This document shows, piece by piece, positions 43,686-51,932 of a DNA stretch of 64,000 bases. A program made the translations under genes and the position numbers. Within the stretch, counting starts at the first letter, position 1. Each line of letters opens with the position of its first letter. The DNA comes from Neorhizobium galegae (lineage in GTDB: Bacteria; Pseudomonadota; Alphaproteobacteria; Rhizobiales; Rhizobiaceae). Where the stretch lies: assembly GCF_017877135.1 (NCBI RefSeq), contig NZ_JAGIPH010000008.1:1-64000 (forward strand), read 5' to 3'. The notes under the pieces are model-generated. The model searched no databases, had not been told where the DNA came from, and saw only the letters and a program-made list of their open reading frames with translations.

Positions 43686-44626
43686 CAGCGTGCCTCCTTG
43701 CCGGCATTGTGGGCAGCCATCGCCGCACTCATGGCGTCATAGGCGCCGCTTGCATGATAGGCCGCAGCGATTTCGCGACCGGTGGTCTGCCACACACCGT
43801 CATGGCCTGCGATATATTCGATGGCTTCGGCAAAGGCATCGATCCGGTGTGGCTGGCCCACCAGATAGGGATGCAGCGGAATGCACATCACCGTGCCGCT
43901 CTCATCGCCTTCCTTGTAAAGCTGATCGAACTGCCGCTTGATCATTTCGCCATAGTGGCGCGGCGTGACCTTCTGCGTGTTGTAGACGATGACGTCGTTC
44001 ATCTCGAGCGAATAGGGCATCGAGATCAGCTTGCCGGACTTCACCTTGACGGGCATCGGCTGGTCGTCATGGAACATGTCGCAGGTATACTGGATGCCGG
44101 CTTCCGACAGGATGTCCATGGTCCAGAAATTGTTGGACAGCGCCGGAGAAAGCCAGCCGGCAAGCTCCTGCCCCGTATGCTTGTGCACGGTATCGAAGGC
44201 ATCGCGAATGATTTCGCGCTCCTGTTCGATGTCGAGATTATAGACATAGCGTGTGTTGTAGATGCCGTGGGAGAAGAACTCCCAGCCGCGATCGGCGCAG
44301 GCCTTGATGATCTCCGGATGGTGATCGCAAAGGGCGACATTCAGCGAAACCGAACCGCGAAAGCCGGCGCGATCCATCGCCGCCATCATCCGCTGCCAGC
44401 CGGCCCGGTTGCCGTAATCGCGGTGCGAATATTGCAGCACATCCGGGTTCGGCCGCGCCCAGGGCGTGCGTGTCGGGTTGTTGGGCGGATTATACTCGTA
44501 AAACTCGATATTGGGCGCGATCCAGACGGCGATCTTCTTGTTGCCCGGCCAGACGATTTTCGGACGGTTCGGCCAGGGCAGATAATCGTAAAGCCCAAGA
44601 TCCGACTTCATGGGTTCGCCGGCCAT
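43685..44626 (-). CDS. PuuE-like polysaccharide-deacetylase-fold protein, second member
   Basis: A 313-aa cytoplasmic NodB-fold protein, distant paralog of its neighbour. Shared features are the Trp-Pro-Gly entry (IVWPGNKKIAVWI), the SHRDYGNRAGWQRM stretch (about 66-79; TNRDYGNRVGIFRI in the neighbour) and GWLSP near 160. It carries FFSHGIYNTRYVYN where active-site His ligands are expected, differing from the neighbour. The ATG at 44626 starts two bases after the hydrolase stop; an internal ATG at 44611 is possible. Two unlike copies in tandem suggest a heteromeric enzyme or two ring substrates. Confidence 0.82.
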   Translation of the reverse strand: MAGEPMKSDLGLYDYLPWPNRPKIVWPGNKKIAVWIAPNIEFYEYNPPNNPTRTPWARPNPDVLQYSHRDYGNRAGWQRMMAAMDRAGFRGSVSLNVALCDHHPEIIKACADRGWEFFSHGIYNTRYVYNLDIEQEREIIRDAFDTVHKHTGQELAGWLSPALSNNFWTMDILSEAGIQYTCDMFHDDQPMPVKVKSGKLISMPYSLEMNDVIVYNTQKVTPRHYGEMIKRQFDQLYKEGDESGTVMCIPLHPYLVGQPHRIDAFAEAIEYIAGHDGVWQTTGREIAAAYHASGAYDAMSAAMAAHNAGKEAR

Positions 44627-44627
44627 C

Positions 44628-45305
44628 TCAGCGAGCCTCCGGCTGATAGGCCTCGTACCAGGCAATCGCGTCGGCGACCGGAATGACGTCGCCATACTTG
44701 ATCGCGATATCATAGAGGTTGGCGAAATGCGGGCTCTCATGCTTGTCGGCCACGCATTCTTCGGGGACGATGACGCGGTAGCCACGCGATATGGAATCCA
44801 CGACACAGGCCCTGACGCAGCCGGATGTCGAGCCGCCGGTGATCACCACCGTGTCGCACTGGTGCCAGACCATCAGCGACTGCAGATTGGTTTCATGGAA
44901 GGGCGAGGCCATCCGCTTGTTGATGACCACATCCTTGACGTGATCGATCTTGAGGCGCGGATCGAACTCGGCGCGGCGCGAGCCAACCTTGATGTTCTGC
45001 AGCGAGTCCGGCGTATTGGTTCGCGTGCCCCAGACGCCGCAGTCCTCGCCCGATTCCATATAGGCCACATAGGTCCAGGTGACCGGCAGGCCCTTGTCCC
45101 GCGCCAGCTGGGCAAGCGTATTGACGTAATCGAGCTGCTTCGGATCCGTCTCGTAGGCCGTGACGAATTCGCCGAGCGATGTATAGGCACACTGCAGATC
45201 GATATTGATCAACATCGGCTTGCGGCCGAAGCCGAAGCGCTTGCGCGTGGGGTTGGCCTTGGCCTGCTCATACAGCTGACGAGCGGTAAGCGACGACATT
45301 TCCAT
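44628..45305 (-). CDS. Isochorismatase-family amidohydrolase, N-carbamoylsarcosine amidase/maleamate amidase-like
   Basis: Cysteine hydrolase of 225 aa. The catalytic triad is complete: Asp36 in NIDLQ, Lys130 in VINKRMASPF and Cys163 in STSGCVRA. The run GFGRKPMLINIDL and C-terminal NLYDIAIKYGDVI closely follow the N-carbamoylsarcosine amidase pattern; maleamate amidohydrolase (NicF) has the same fold and chemistry. It would release ammonia (or ammonia and CO2) from a half-amide or carbamoyl product. It is the first gene of the 14-gene operon, with GAGG before its ATG. Confidence 0.9.
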   Translation of the reverse strand: MEMSSLTARQLYEQAKANPTRKRFGFGRKPMLINIDLQCAYTSLGEFVTAYETDPKQLDYVNTLAQLARDKGLPVTWTYVAYMESGEDCGVWGTRTNTPDSLQNIKVGSRRAEFDPRLKIDHVKDVVINKRMASPFHETNLQSLMVWHQCDTVVITGGSTSGCVRACVVDSISRGYRVIVPEECVADKHESPHFANLYDIAIKYGDVIPVADAIAWYEAYQPEAR

Positions 45306-45387
45306 TTGGGCCTCCAGTATCTCATCCGCCGTCCGCTACATTGTCCATTCGGACTTATCCCCAGCGGCAACGGGTTTCTTCATTGCC

Positions 45388-45416
45388 TATTGTTATCACT
45401 TTATATCATTTGTAAA
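45388..45416 (-). promoter_or_regulatory. Promoter of the 14-gene operon with an overlapping LysR-type box
   Basis: On the minus strand TTTACA (45416-45411) and ACAATA (45393-45388) are 17 bases apart, about 83 bases before the first gene. The -35 lies within an imperfect palindrome at 45400-45416, TTTATA...TGTAAA, with T-N11-A spacing of LysR sites. Activation by the divergent LysR protein is the simplest reading. Confidence 0.5.
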
Positions 45417-45710
45417 GGCCATTGACGGGGCCTGTCCGCACCTTTTTTCACCACTGCGCCAGACAGGGCATTTGCCGAAAAAATGCGCCGGAACATGACG
45501 CCGACTTGCGCAGATTCGCGGTGGCGTGCGCGCGCAGCGTGGACAGATCTCACCGGTCTTATCGTCAAGCGGCCCGTCGCCGGGGCCACCCAGCCCTCTT
45601 TGCCACGCCGGACCATCCGCCTCGCCTGCCTCTGTCCAACGACTGCCTGCCCATACGGACGCATCTTCCGGCCGCGCTTGCGGCGATAGCGAAACTGCAA
45701 TAAAATTTCA

Positions 45711-45723
45711 CGATAAATTATCG
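45711..45723. promoter_or_regulatory. 13-bp palindrome upstream of lysR
   Basis: CGATAAATTATCG is a perfect 6+1+6 palindrome 17 bases before the LysR start codon, a position suited to autoregulation. Confidence 0.5.
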
Positions 45724-45739
45724 CAGATGAAACAATGCC

Positions 45740-46639
45740 ATGAACGATTACAAGGCGCTAAAGACGTTCCTTCTGGCGGCTGAAAAGCGCAGCTTCGCCC
45801 AGGTGGCGCGTGAATTGGATATGACGCCGGCTGCGGTGACCCGCGCGATTGCCGCCCTCGAAGCGGATCTGGGAGTTCAGCTTTTCGTGCGCACCACGCG
45901 TCAGGTATCGCTGACCACCGATGGCGCGGTGTTCGCCGCCCAGATCCAGCCCGCCATCGCAGCCCTCGACAGCGCGCGCAAGGATGTGCGCAATGCCCAC
46001 AAGGCCGATCAGGGCCGCCTGAGGATCAGCGCGCCGACCTGGTTCGGCAAAGCGGTTCTGCCACCGATCCTGTCCGGCTTTCGCCAACTCCATCCGTTGA
46101 TCAGTTTCGAGATTTCCCTCTCGGATGCGCTGGTCGATATCGTCGACGACGATTTCGATCTGGCGATCCGCATCTCCTCCCAGCCCTCGGACAAGTTCAC
46201 GATCTGGCGAAAGATCCGCATCGTGCCGCGGATCCTGGTGGCAGCCCCGAGAAGTCGCTTCGTCGACATGCAGCACCCCGGCGAACTGGCACCGGACGAC
46301 TGCCTGGCCTATAGCGGCGAAAGCCGCCGCGAAAACTGGATCCTGTCGGACGGCGCCTCGACCCACACCATATCGGCAGGCCGTGCCTTCAGCGCCAATA
46401 GCGGCGAAGTGCTGGCCGACATGGCGGCGGATGGCGCGGGCGTCGCCCTGTTGCCGGGCTTCCATATTGCCGAACATCTGAAGACGGGGCGGCTGGTGCA
46501 TGTCCTTCAGAACTGGTCGCCCCCGGATCTTTGGCTGACCCTCTATTATCCGCCCTACCAGACATTGCCGCCCCGCATCGCGTCGTTTTCGACATATTTC
46601 GAGCAGCAGATCCCAGCGCTGATGACGACCGGCCTGTAA
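45740..46639 (+). CDS. LysR-family transcriptional regulator
   Basis: LTTR of 299 aa. The N-terminal helix-turn-helix (about residues 1-62) has FAQVARELDMTPAAVTRAIAALEADLGVQLFVRTTRQVSLT. The ligand-binding domain (about 90-295) contains GRLRISAPTWFGKAVLPPIL and the DLAIRIS strand. The group is the common DsdC/AaeR-like single-gene LTTR type. It is divergent to the 14-gene catabolic operon and convergent to the amidase operon. It probably activates the former in response to substrate. Confidence 0.92.
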   Translation: MNDYKALKTFLLAAEKRSFAQVARELDMTPAAVTRAIAALEADLGVQLFVRTTRQVSLTTDGAVFAAQIQPAIAALDSARKDVRNAHKADQGRLRISAPTWFGKAVLPPILSGFRQLHPLISFEISLSDALVDIVDDDFDLAIRISSQPSDKFTIWRKIRIVPRILVAAPRSRFVDMQHPGELAPDDCLAYSGESRRENWILSDGASTHTISAGRAFSANSGEVLADMAADGAGVALLPGFHIAEHLKTGRLVHVLQNWSPPDLWLTLYYPPYQTLPPRIASFSTYFEQQIPALMTTGL

Positions 46640-46663
46640 CTCCGGCGACCCAAGTGCAGCTGG

Positions 46664-48001
46664 CTACGTCGCCGGGCCATGCACGTCGTCCGCAGGTTGT
46701 GCCTGAAGAACGGGGGCAAGGCGGGCGGCGTTTGCCAGCAGGTGGCTGTCTGAAAAACGGGGACCGATCAATGTCACACCCACCGGCAGCGAGGGCTCGC
46801 AGAGAGGCAGCGGCACATTCAGGCACGGCACGCCAAGCAGTGTCCAAGAGGCGTTGAAGACCGGATCTCCGGGGATCCGTCCGACCGGCGCAAAGCCCGG
46901 TGCGCTTGGCGCAATGAGTAGATCGTAAGAGGCCACCAGCCGGTCAAAATCGATCCGCGCGAGCGCCATGGCGTCATAGGCTTGCCTCAGATCGGACAGC
47001 GTCGATCCATCGCGATTGTCTACCCGGTGATGGAAATCATCGTGAAGCGCGGCGCCATGGCGAAGGGCAAGATTGCGAAACGCAGCCTGCCCTTCCCGGT
47101 GCAGGATCACCCGGTGATGGTGGTCAAGCATGGCGAAATCTGCAGGCAGATCCAAAAGATTGACCTGATGGCCGGCAGCCCGCAGGCGTCTCGCCGCAAG
47201 ATCCAAAGCCTCCAGGCTTTCCGGCTGCAGGCGATCGCGATAGGGGCCAGTGGTAAGGGCGATGCGCAGAAATGTTTTGTCCTGCACCACGTCAAGCGGC
47301 TCGTCGAGCCCTAAAACAGAAGCAAGGACCGCCAGATCCGCCACGCTGCGCGCGTACCAGCCCACCGTATCGAAGCTGATTGCGTAGAGCTTGACGCCTT
47401 CGCGACTGACACGGCCGAAACTCGGCTTGAAGGCAAACACGCCGCAGAAGGAACCGGGACGGATGGTCGAACCGCCCGTCTGCGTGGCAAGCGCCAGGGG
47501 CACGTGGCAATCGGCAACGGCGGCCGCCGATCCGGCCGAAGACCCGCTGGAGGTCCGCGTCAGGTCATGCGGATTGCCGGTCAGCGCGTTGCGCCCGGCG
47601 GCTGCAAATTCCGTCGTGTCGGTCTTGCCCAGAAGAATGGCGCCCTCGGAACGCAGAAGATCGACAACGGCTGCATCGGCAGCCGGCTGGAAGCCGTCAT
47701 AGAGCGGCGAATTATAGGTCGTCGCCAGATCGCGGGTATCAAACACATCCTTCACCGCAATCGGCAGCCCATGCAGGCGCCCGCGCATTTCCGCAGGCAG
47801 ACGATCGAGACGGCCAGCCTCCGAAAGGGCCTGGGGGTTGATGGCGAGCCACGCCTTCACATCGCCATCGCGTTCGCGGATGCGGCGCAGACACGCTTCC
47901 ACAAGCTCACGGGCCGTCAGGCGATCCTCGCGCATAAGGGCGAGCGCATCGGACGCACTGAGTTCATTGAAACCAACTGTTGGAAGGGAGGGTCGGTTCA
48001 T
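46664..48001 (-). CDS. Amidase-signature-family hydrolase
   Basis: Amidase-signature enzyme of 445 aa with a complete Ser-Ser-Lys triad: Lys84 in GLPIAVKDVFD, cis-Ser in TSSGSSAGSA (about 152-155) and nucleophile Ser178 in QTGGSTIRP. The rest, ending PVGVTLIGPRFSD, is typical for GatA-like amidases. It overlaps the upstream amidase by four bases (ATGA). It is the last gene of the rutA operon. Substrate could be a linear ureide, carbamate or amide made after RutA ring opening. No signal peptide, so cytoplasmic. Confidence 0.92.
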   Translation of the reverse strand: MNRPSLPTVGFNELSASDALALMREDRLTARELVEACLRRIRERDGDVKAWLAINPQALSEAGRLDRLPAEMRGRLHGLPIAVKDVFDTRDLATTYNSPLYDGFQPAADAAVVDLLRSEGAILLGKTDTTEFAAAGRNALTGNPHDLTRTSSGSSAGSAAAVADCHVPLALATQTGGSTIRPGSFCGVFAFKPSFGRVSREGVKLYAISFDTVGWYARSVADLAVLASVLGLDEPLDVVQDKTFLRIALTTGPYRDRLQPESLEALDLAARRLRAAGHQVNLLDLPADFAMLDHHHRVILHREGQAAFRNLALRHGAALHDDFHHRVDNRDGSTLSDLRQAYDAMALARIDFDRLVASYDLLIAPSAPGFAPVGRIPGDPVFNASWTLLGVPCLNVPLPLCEPSLPVGVTLIGPRFSDSHLLANAARLAPVLQAQPADDVHGPAT

Positions 48002-49551
48002 GACAGGAGCCCCGGTGGCGTCTGTCTGTGGAAATCCGTGGCCTCCTGGAAGGCAGCCCCCAGCCGCAGGCACAGAGCATCGGCCCGAGGCCGGCCGACG
48101 ATCTGGATGCCGGTGGGCAGGCCGCACCGGCCAAAGCCCGAGGGCAGCATGAGCGCCGGCAGCCCGGTCACATCAAAAATCATGGTATTGCGGGAAATCA
48201 CCTCCTGGAACGATTTCGCCATGCCATTCACATCAACCGTCAGGCTGTCGAACCGGCCGGCCTCGCCGCCGATGCCGGGCGTCACCACCAGATCCACATC
48301 GGCCATGGCTTTCAGGAAACCGGCCTGCGCCTCAGCGCGCACCTGCAGCGCCCTGATATAGTCAAGCGCCAAGACCTGAAGGCCATTGTTCAGCCGGTGC
48401 AGCAGGCCCTTGTCGAACAGGTCGGATCGATCGAGCCGAGGCGAATGCAGGGCGGCCAGTTCGCATTGCAGGATCACCCAGCCCGCCTCGTGGCCCGCAC
48501 CGATATCAAGGGCCGGGAGCGGCACCAGAGTGCATCCCAGCCCTTCCAGGGTCTTGAGCGCGCTTTGCCAGTTGGCAAGAACGGCATCATCGACCTCTTC
48601 GATGAACCAGTTGACCGGCACACCGAGACGAAGCCCATCCACGGACGCATTGCCGAGAACATCCCGACACTGGTCCGCAAGTACCTGATCCGGCTCAGCC
48701 GTCATAAAAGGCAGGACGCGGGCGATATCGCGCGCAGAACGGGCCATCGGGCCGATATGATCCAGCGTCCAGGAGAGCGGCGCGACGCCCCGGCGCGAGA
48801 CCCGTTCACGGCTGGGCTTCAACCCCGTCGTTCCGCACCAGCAGGAAGGAACGCGGATCGAGCCACCGGTATCGGAACCAAGCGCAAGCGGCATCAACCG
48901 GGCCGCCAACCCGGCACCCGATCCGGTGGACGAACCACCTGTCCAGCGCGTTTCGTCCCAGGGATTGGTCACGGTGCCGAAACGCGGATTGTGCGGCGAG
49001 CCCGTGGCAAATTCCGTGGTTGCCGTCATGCAGAAGGGAATGGCGCCGACCGCGCGCAGCTCCGCAACCGCTGCGGCATCGGCAGGCGCAATGCGGTTGC
49101 CGGTAAAATGCGAACCGGAGGTCACCGTGGCATCCGCGACGTCGATGATGTCCTTCACGCCGAAGGGAATGCCCTCCAGGGGGCGCGCCGTGCCGCGGCG
49201 GAAGCGGAGATCACTGTCGCGCGCAGCCTCCAACGCGCCGGGCACGAGACGCAGTACCGCCTCATGCCCAGCCCTCGTCGCCGAGATGGCGCTCGACAAT
49301 TCGCCGAGAACGTCGGACGGCGTCAGATGTCCGCCCGCATAGGCCGATAGGAGTTCATCGACACCCGCCTGCCGTGGCGGCATGACAGACGCGGCGGCTT
49401 CAATCGGCGCCGCCTCCAGCGTGCAGGATACGACGGCGGCATAATCAAAGCGACGATCCGCCGCTCCCGGATCGATCAGGGTCAGTGGATCCAGTGCCTC
49501 GCCCGCTGCGAGATGCGATTGAACGGACGCCTCGGCAGCGGGCATGCTCAT
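47998..49551 (-). CDS. Amidase-signature-family hydrolase with N-terminal extension
   Basis: Amidase-signature enzyme of 517 aa. Triad: Lys133 in GVKDIID, Ser at 207-208 in GGSSTGSG, nucleophile Ser231 in GSDTGGSIRVPS. About 60 extra N-terminal residues rich in Ala precede the domain; I do not recognise them as a domain. The gene lies four bases after rutA and overlaps the next amidase by four bases, so the three are surely one operon. Two unlike amidases suggest two sequential C-N cleavages. AtzE-, biuret- or allophanate-type activities are possible but not shown by sequence. Confidence 0.92.
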   Translation of the reverse strand: MSMPAAEASVQSHLAAGEALDPLTLIDPGAADRRFDYAAVVSCTLEAAPIEAAASVMPPRQAGVDELLSAYAGGHLTPSDVLGELSSAISATRAGHEAVLRLVPGALEAARDSDLRFRRGTARPLEGIPFGVKDIIDVADATVTSGSHFTGNRIAPADAAAVAELRAVGAIPFCMTATTEFATGSPHNPRFGTVTNPWDETRWTGGSSTGSGAGLAARLMPLALGSDTGGSIRVPSCWCGTTGLKPSRERVSRRGVAPLSWTLDHIGPMARSARDIARVLPFMTAEPDQVLADQCRDVLGNASVDGLRLGVPVNWFIEEVDDAVLANWQSALKTLEGLGCTLVPLPALDIGAGHEAGWVILQCELAALHSPRLDRSDLFDKGLLHRLNNGLQVLALDYIRALQVRAEAQAGFLKAMADVDLVVTPGIGGEAGRFDSLTVDVNGMAKSFQEVISRNTMIFDVTGLPALMLPSGFGRCGLPTGIQIVGRPRADALCLRLGAAFQEATDFHRQTPPGLLS

Positions 49552-49555
49552 ATCC

Positions 49556-50638
49556 TTACTCGGCTGCGATCTGGCCCATGGTGCGCGATGCCATCAGAGG
49601 CTGGATGCGCTCACCGAACTGATCGAGGCCGACCAGGAAATCGTCGAAGGTCAGCATGATGCCCTTCGTGCCGGGAACGCTGCCGGCTTCATCGAGCATG
49701 CGGGCAACGGAGGCATAGGAGCCGACAAGGGTGCCCATGTTGAAGTTGACCGCACCCTCGGGCAGGTTGATGTGCTTGGCGGTGGACGTGCTGTCGGCTG
49801 CAGCGTCCTTGCTGCCCTGATCGGCCATCCAGGCTAGAGCATCGACATCAGCGCCGGCACGGTAGCTTTCCCACTTGGCCTTGGCCAGTTCGTCCGTCTC
49901 GTCGGCGATCACCATGAAGAGCACGTAGGCACCGACATCGCGGCCGGTCTTGGCAGCGGCATCCAGCAGCTTGGCATTGTTGGGGGCATAAGCTGTCGGC
50001 GTGTTGATGCCCGAGCCCATGACGAAATTATAATCGGCATATTCGGCGGCAAATTCCATGCCGCGCGGGCTCTGGCCCGCCGCCACGATCTCGATCTTGT
50101 TGGCTGGCGTCGGCTTCATCATGCAATCCTTCATGGTGAAGTATTTGCCGTCGAAACTGCAGGCGCCGTTGGCCCAGAGTTCCTTCATGATGTGGACGTA
50201 TTCGGTCGAATAATCATAGCGATAGCCGAAATAGTCATTGCCCGGCCACATGCCCATCTGGTCATATTCCGCCATCTGCCAGCCGGAGACGATGTTGACG
50301 CCAAAACGACCCGGCGCCACGCTGTCGATCGTCGTGGCCATGCGCGCTACAATGGCCGGGGGCAAGGTCAGAACCGCGGTGGAGGCAAATAGCTTGATCC
50401 GCTCGGTCACGCTGGCAAGGCTCGCCATCAGGGTAAAACTCTCGAGATTGTAATCCCAGAATTCCGCCTTGCCGCCGAAGCCGCGCAACTTGATCATCGA
50501 AAGCGCGAATTCCAGCCCGTATTTTTCCGCCTTCTGGACGATCTGCTTGTTCAGTTCAAAACTCGGCATGTATTGCGGCGATGTGGTCGAGATCAGCCAG
50601 CCATTGTTTCCGATGGGAATGAAGACGCCGATATCCAT
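49556..50638 (-). CDS. rutA: Pyrimidine monooxygenase RutA (luciferase-like flavoenzyme)
   Basis: Flavin-dependent monooxygenase of 360 aa that in E. coli opens the uracil ring between N3 and C4. The match to RutA is strong along the whole chain: [16 protein letters not shown] at the N-terminus, the [15 protein letters not shown] run, [34 protein letters not shown] and [15 protein letters not shown] near the end. The other rut genes (rutB-G, including flavin reductase rutF) are absent. Instead two amidase-signature genes follow. Ring opening of uracil, thymine or a related cyclic amide followed by amidase steps is the likely job. An operator shared with the GntR/MFS pair lies 36 bases before the start. 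Confidence 0.92.
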   Translation of the reverse strand: MDIGVFIPIGNNGWLISTTSPQYMPSFELNKQIVQKAEKYGLEFALSMIKLRGFGGKAEFWDYNLESFTLMASLASVTERIKLFASTAVLTLPPAIVARMATTIDSVAPGRFGVNIVSGWQMAEYDQMGMWPGNDYFGYRYDYSTEYVHIMKELWANGACSFDGKYFTMKDCMMKPTPANKIEIVAAGQSPRGMEFAAEYADYNFVMGSGINTPTAYAPNNAKLLDAAAKTGRDVGAYVLFMVIADETDELAKAKWESYRAGADVDALAWMADQGSKDAAADSTSTAKHINLPEGAVNFNMGTLVGSYASVARMLDEAGSVPGTKGIMLTFDDFLVGLDQFGERIQPLMASRTMGQIAAE

Positions 50639-50987
50639 TGTGAGTTCCCCTTTTTAGACCCGTAATCCGCGTAATATGTACGAACTAATGCAAAATTTTC
50701 CGGACCTGTCCAGCCGAAAATGGCGCAGGTTTGGGCATGCACAAATTCGATGCAATTGACGGAAACACATGCAGGGGAAATGTGCAGAAGCGCGGTTCAA
50801 ACGCTGAAAACGCAGGCAAAGGCCGCCGCAGCAGAGGCACAGCAAACCAGCCGCGACAATGGCGGCGACAGGATGGCAGAACAGGCTACGCAGCAGCACC
50901 AAAGGTCTGGCCAAGCTGAAACCAGGCGCGACCACCCAGCAAGCTCCGGCGAGAGACACCCTGAGGATGCTCGATCAGGAGCGAACC
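50639..50987. other. Intergenic region between the GntR gene and rutA
   Basis: 349 bases with no supported gene. It contains the operator at 50674-50688 close to rutA. The remaining sequence, about 50700-50987, shows no family-like frame or strong hairpin. Confidence 0.5.
50674..50688. promoter_or_regulatory. GntR-type operator before rutA
   Basis: ATATGTACGAACTAA matches, at 14 of 15 bases, the reverse complement of the site at 51885-51899 between gntR and the MFS gene. The core is a TAC/GTA-type inverted repeat. It overlaps a TATTAC that could be the rutA -10 box. The shared sequence indicates one regulator for both transcription units, most simply the adjacent HutC-type protein. Confidence 0.75.
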
Positions 50988-51785
50988 TTAGTCCTCGGCG
51001 CGCAATGTCGTGGTAAAGGTAAAGCGCTCGGCCGGCAGGACCTGAAACGCATATTCGAGCAGCCGCCTGCCGGATCCGTAGTAACGCCGGCTGACCATCA
51101 GGGCCAGATCGCCGGCCTTCACCTCAAGCTTTGCCGCCACATCGGCCTCGAGGATCATGGGGCGAATTTCCTGCTGTATTTCCTGGATCTTTTCGCCGGT
51201 ATACTGTTCGATATAGTGGAAGATAGCGCTTCTTGCGACCGTGAGATCCTTGACGGCCGCCGACAGCTTGGCATCGACATAGACCTCGTTCCAGGAAAAC
51301 GGACGGCTGCGGTTTCCGGGGTAGCGAATGCCGGCCATATGCAGGAACTTTCGCCCCGGCCGGCAGCCGAGATCCACCGCCAGCTTGCCCTGCGCCGATA
51401 TCTCCTCTTTCGTGTCGATCACCAGCTCGGTTTCGGCGGCAATCTCGAACAGTTCGGAGCGGGAATGCGCGATGAAACGTTTGCGCTCCGGGTCAAAGCC
51501 CGCCTCCACCCGCGTGCCCACGCCCTTGCGGGCAGAGAGCCGGCCTTTGTTTCGCAAGGTGCCGATCGCCTGGCGCACCGTCTGCCGGCTGACGCCAAGA
51601 GCCGCCGCGATCTCGTTTTCCGTCGGCAGCAGTGAACCAACCGGATAATCGCCACTGCCGATCCGCGCCTCCAGGTGATGGGCAACCTGGAGATAAAGCG
51701 GCGCCGTATCCACTTCCGGCTTCCAATTCGTGCGCTTGCTCTCCAAGTCCATCAACGCCTCTGGCGGCACAGCGGCCGCGTTCAT
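50988..51785 (-). CDS. GntR-family (HutC/UTRA subfamily) regulator of the rutA/MFS region
   Basis: Regulator of 265 aa. Winged helix at about residues 28-95 (LPTENEIAAALGVSRQTVRQAIGTLRNKGRL, then RKGVGTRV) and UTRA domain at about 110-255, ending RRYYGSGRRLLEYAFQVLPAERF. The first ATG (51785) or the one 11 codons later could start the protein. It is divergent to an MFS gene and upstream of rutA on the same strand. Near-identical palindromes stand before both neighbours, so it very probably represses them until a ring-derived ligand binds. Confidence 0.9.
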   Translation of the reverse strand: MNAAAVPPEALMDLESKRTNWKPEVDTAPLYLQVAHHLEARIGSGDYPVGSLLPTENEIAAALGVSRQTVRQAIGTLRNKGRLSARKGVGTRVEAGFDPERKRFIAHSRSELFEIAAETELVIDTKEEISAQGKLAVDLGCRPGRKFLHMAGIRYPGNRSRPFSWNEVYVDAKLSAAVKDLTVARSAIFHYIEQYTGEKIQEIQQEIRPMILEADVAAKLEVKAGDLALMVSRRYYGSGRRLLEYAFQVLPAERFTFTTTLRAED

Positions 51786-51884
51786 CCCATCGCATGTGTT
51801 TCCCCTTCTTTATCGGGAAAGGCAAACAAAAACCGCCAAATCAGCGCAAGCCGACCGGATGCTTGCGGTCTGCGGACAAATCAA

Positions 51885-51899
51885 TTAGTACGTACATAT
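51885..51899. promoter_or_regulatory. GntR-type operator between gntR and the MFS gene
   Basis: TTAGTACGTACATAT contains the inner palindrome GTACGTAC and is the second copy of the site at 50674-50688. It overlaps a weak -10 (TAGTAC, 51886-51891) placed 17 bases after TTGCGG (51863-51868), a possible MFS promoter. The site lies 34 bases before the MFS start. Confidence 0.75.
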
Positions 51900-51932
51900 C
51901 CTTCTTATGAGTCTCCCAGGATCGAATGAAGC

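Larger units (their letters stand above)
45306..45739. other. Divergent intergenic region between the 14-gene operon and lysR
   Basis: 434 bases with no supported gene; open frames here lack family features. It holds a promoter and LysR-like box for the operon at 45388-45416 and a palindrome just before lysR at 45711-45723. The stretch 45421-45700 shows nothing recognisable. Confidence 0.55.

Noticed and set aside
48028..49350. A 440-codon plus-strand frame over the second amidase
   Set aside because: Antisense shadow; the minus-strand amidase has a complete Ser-Ser-Lys triad.
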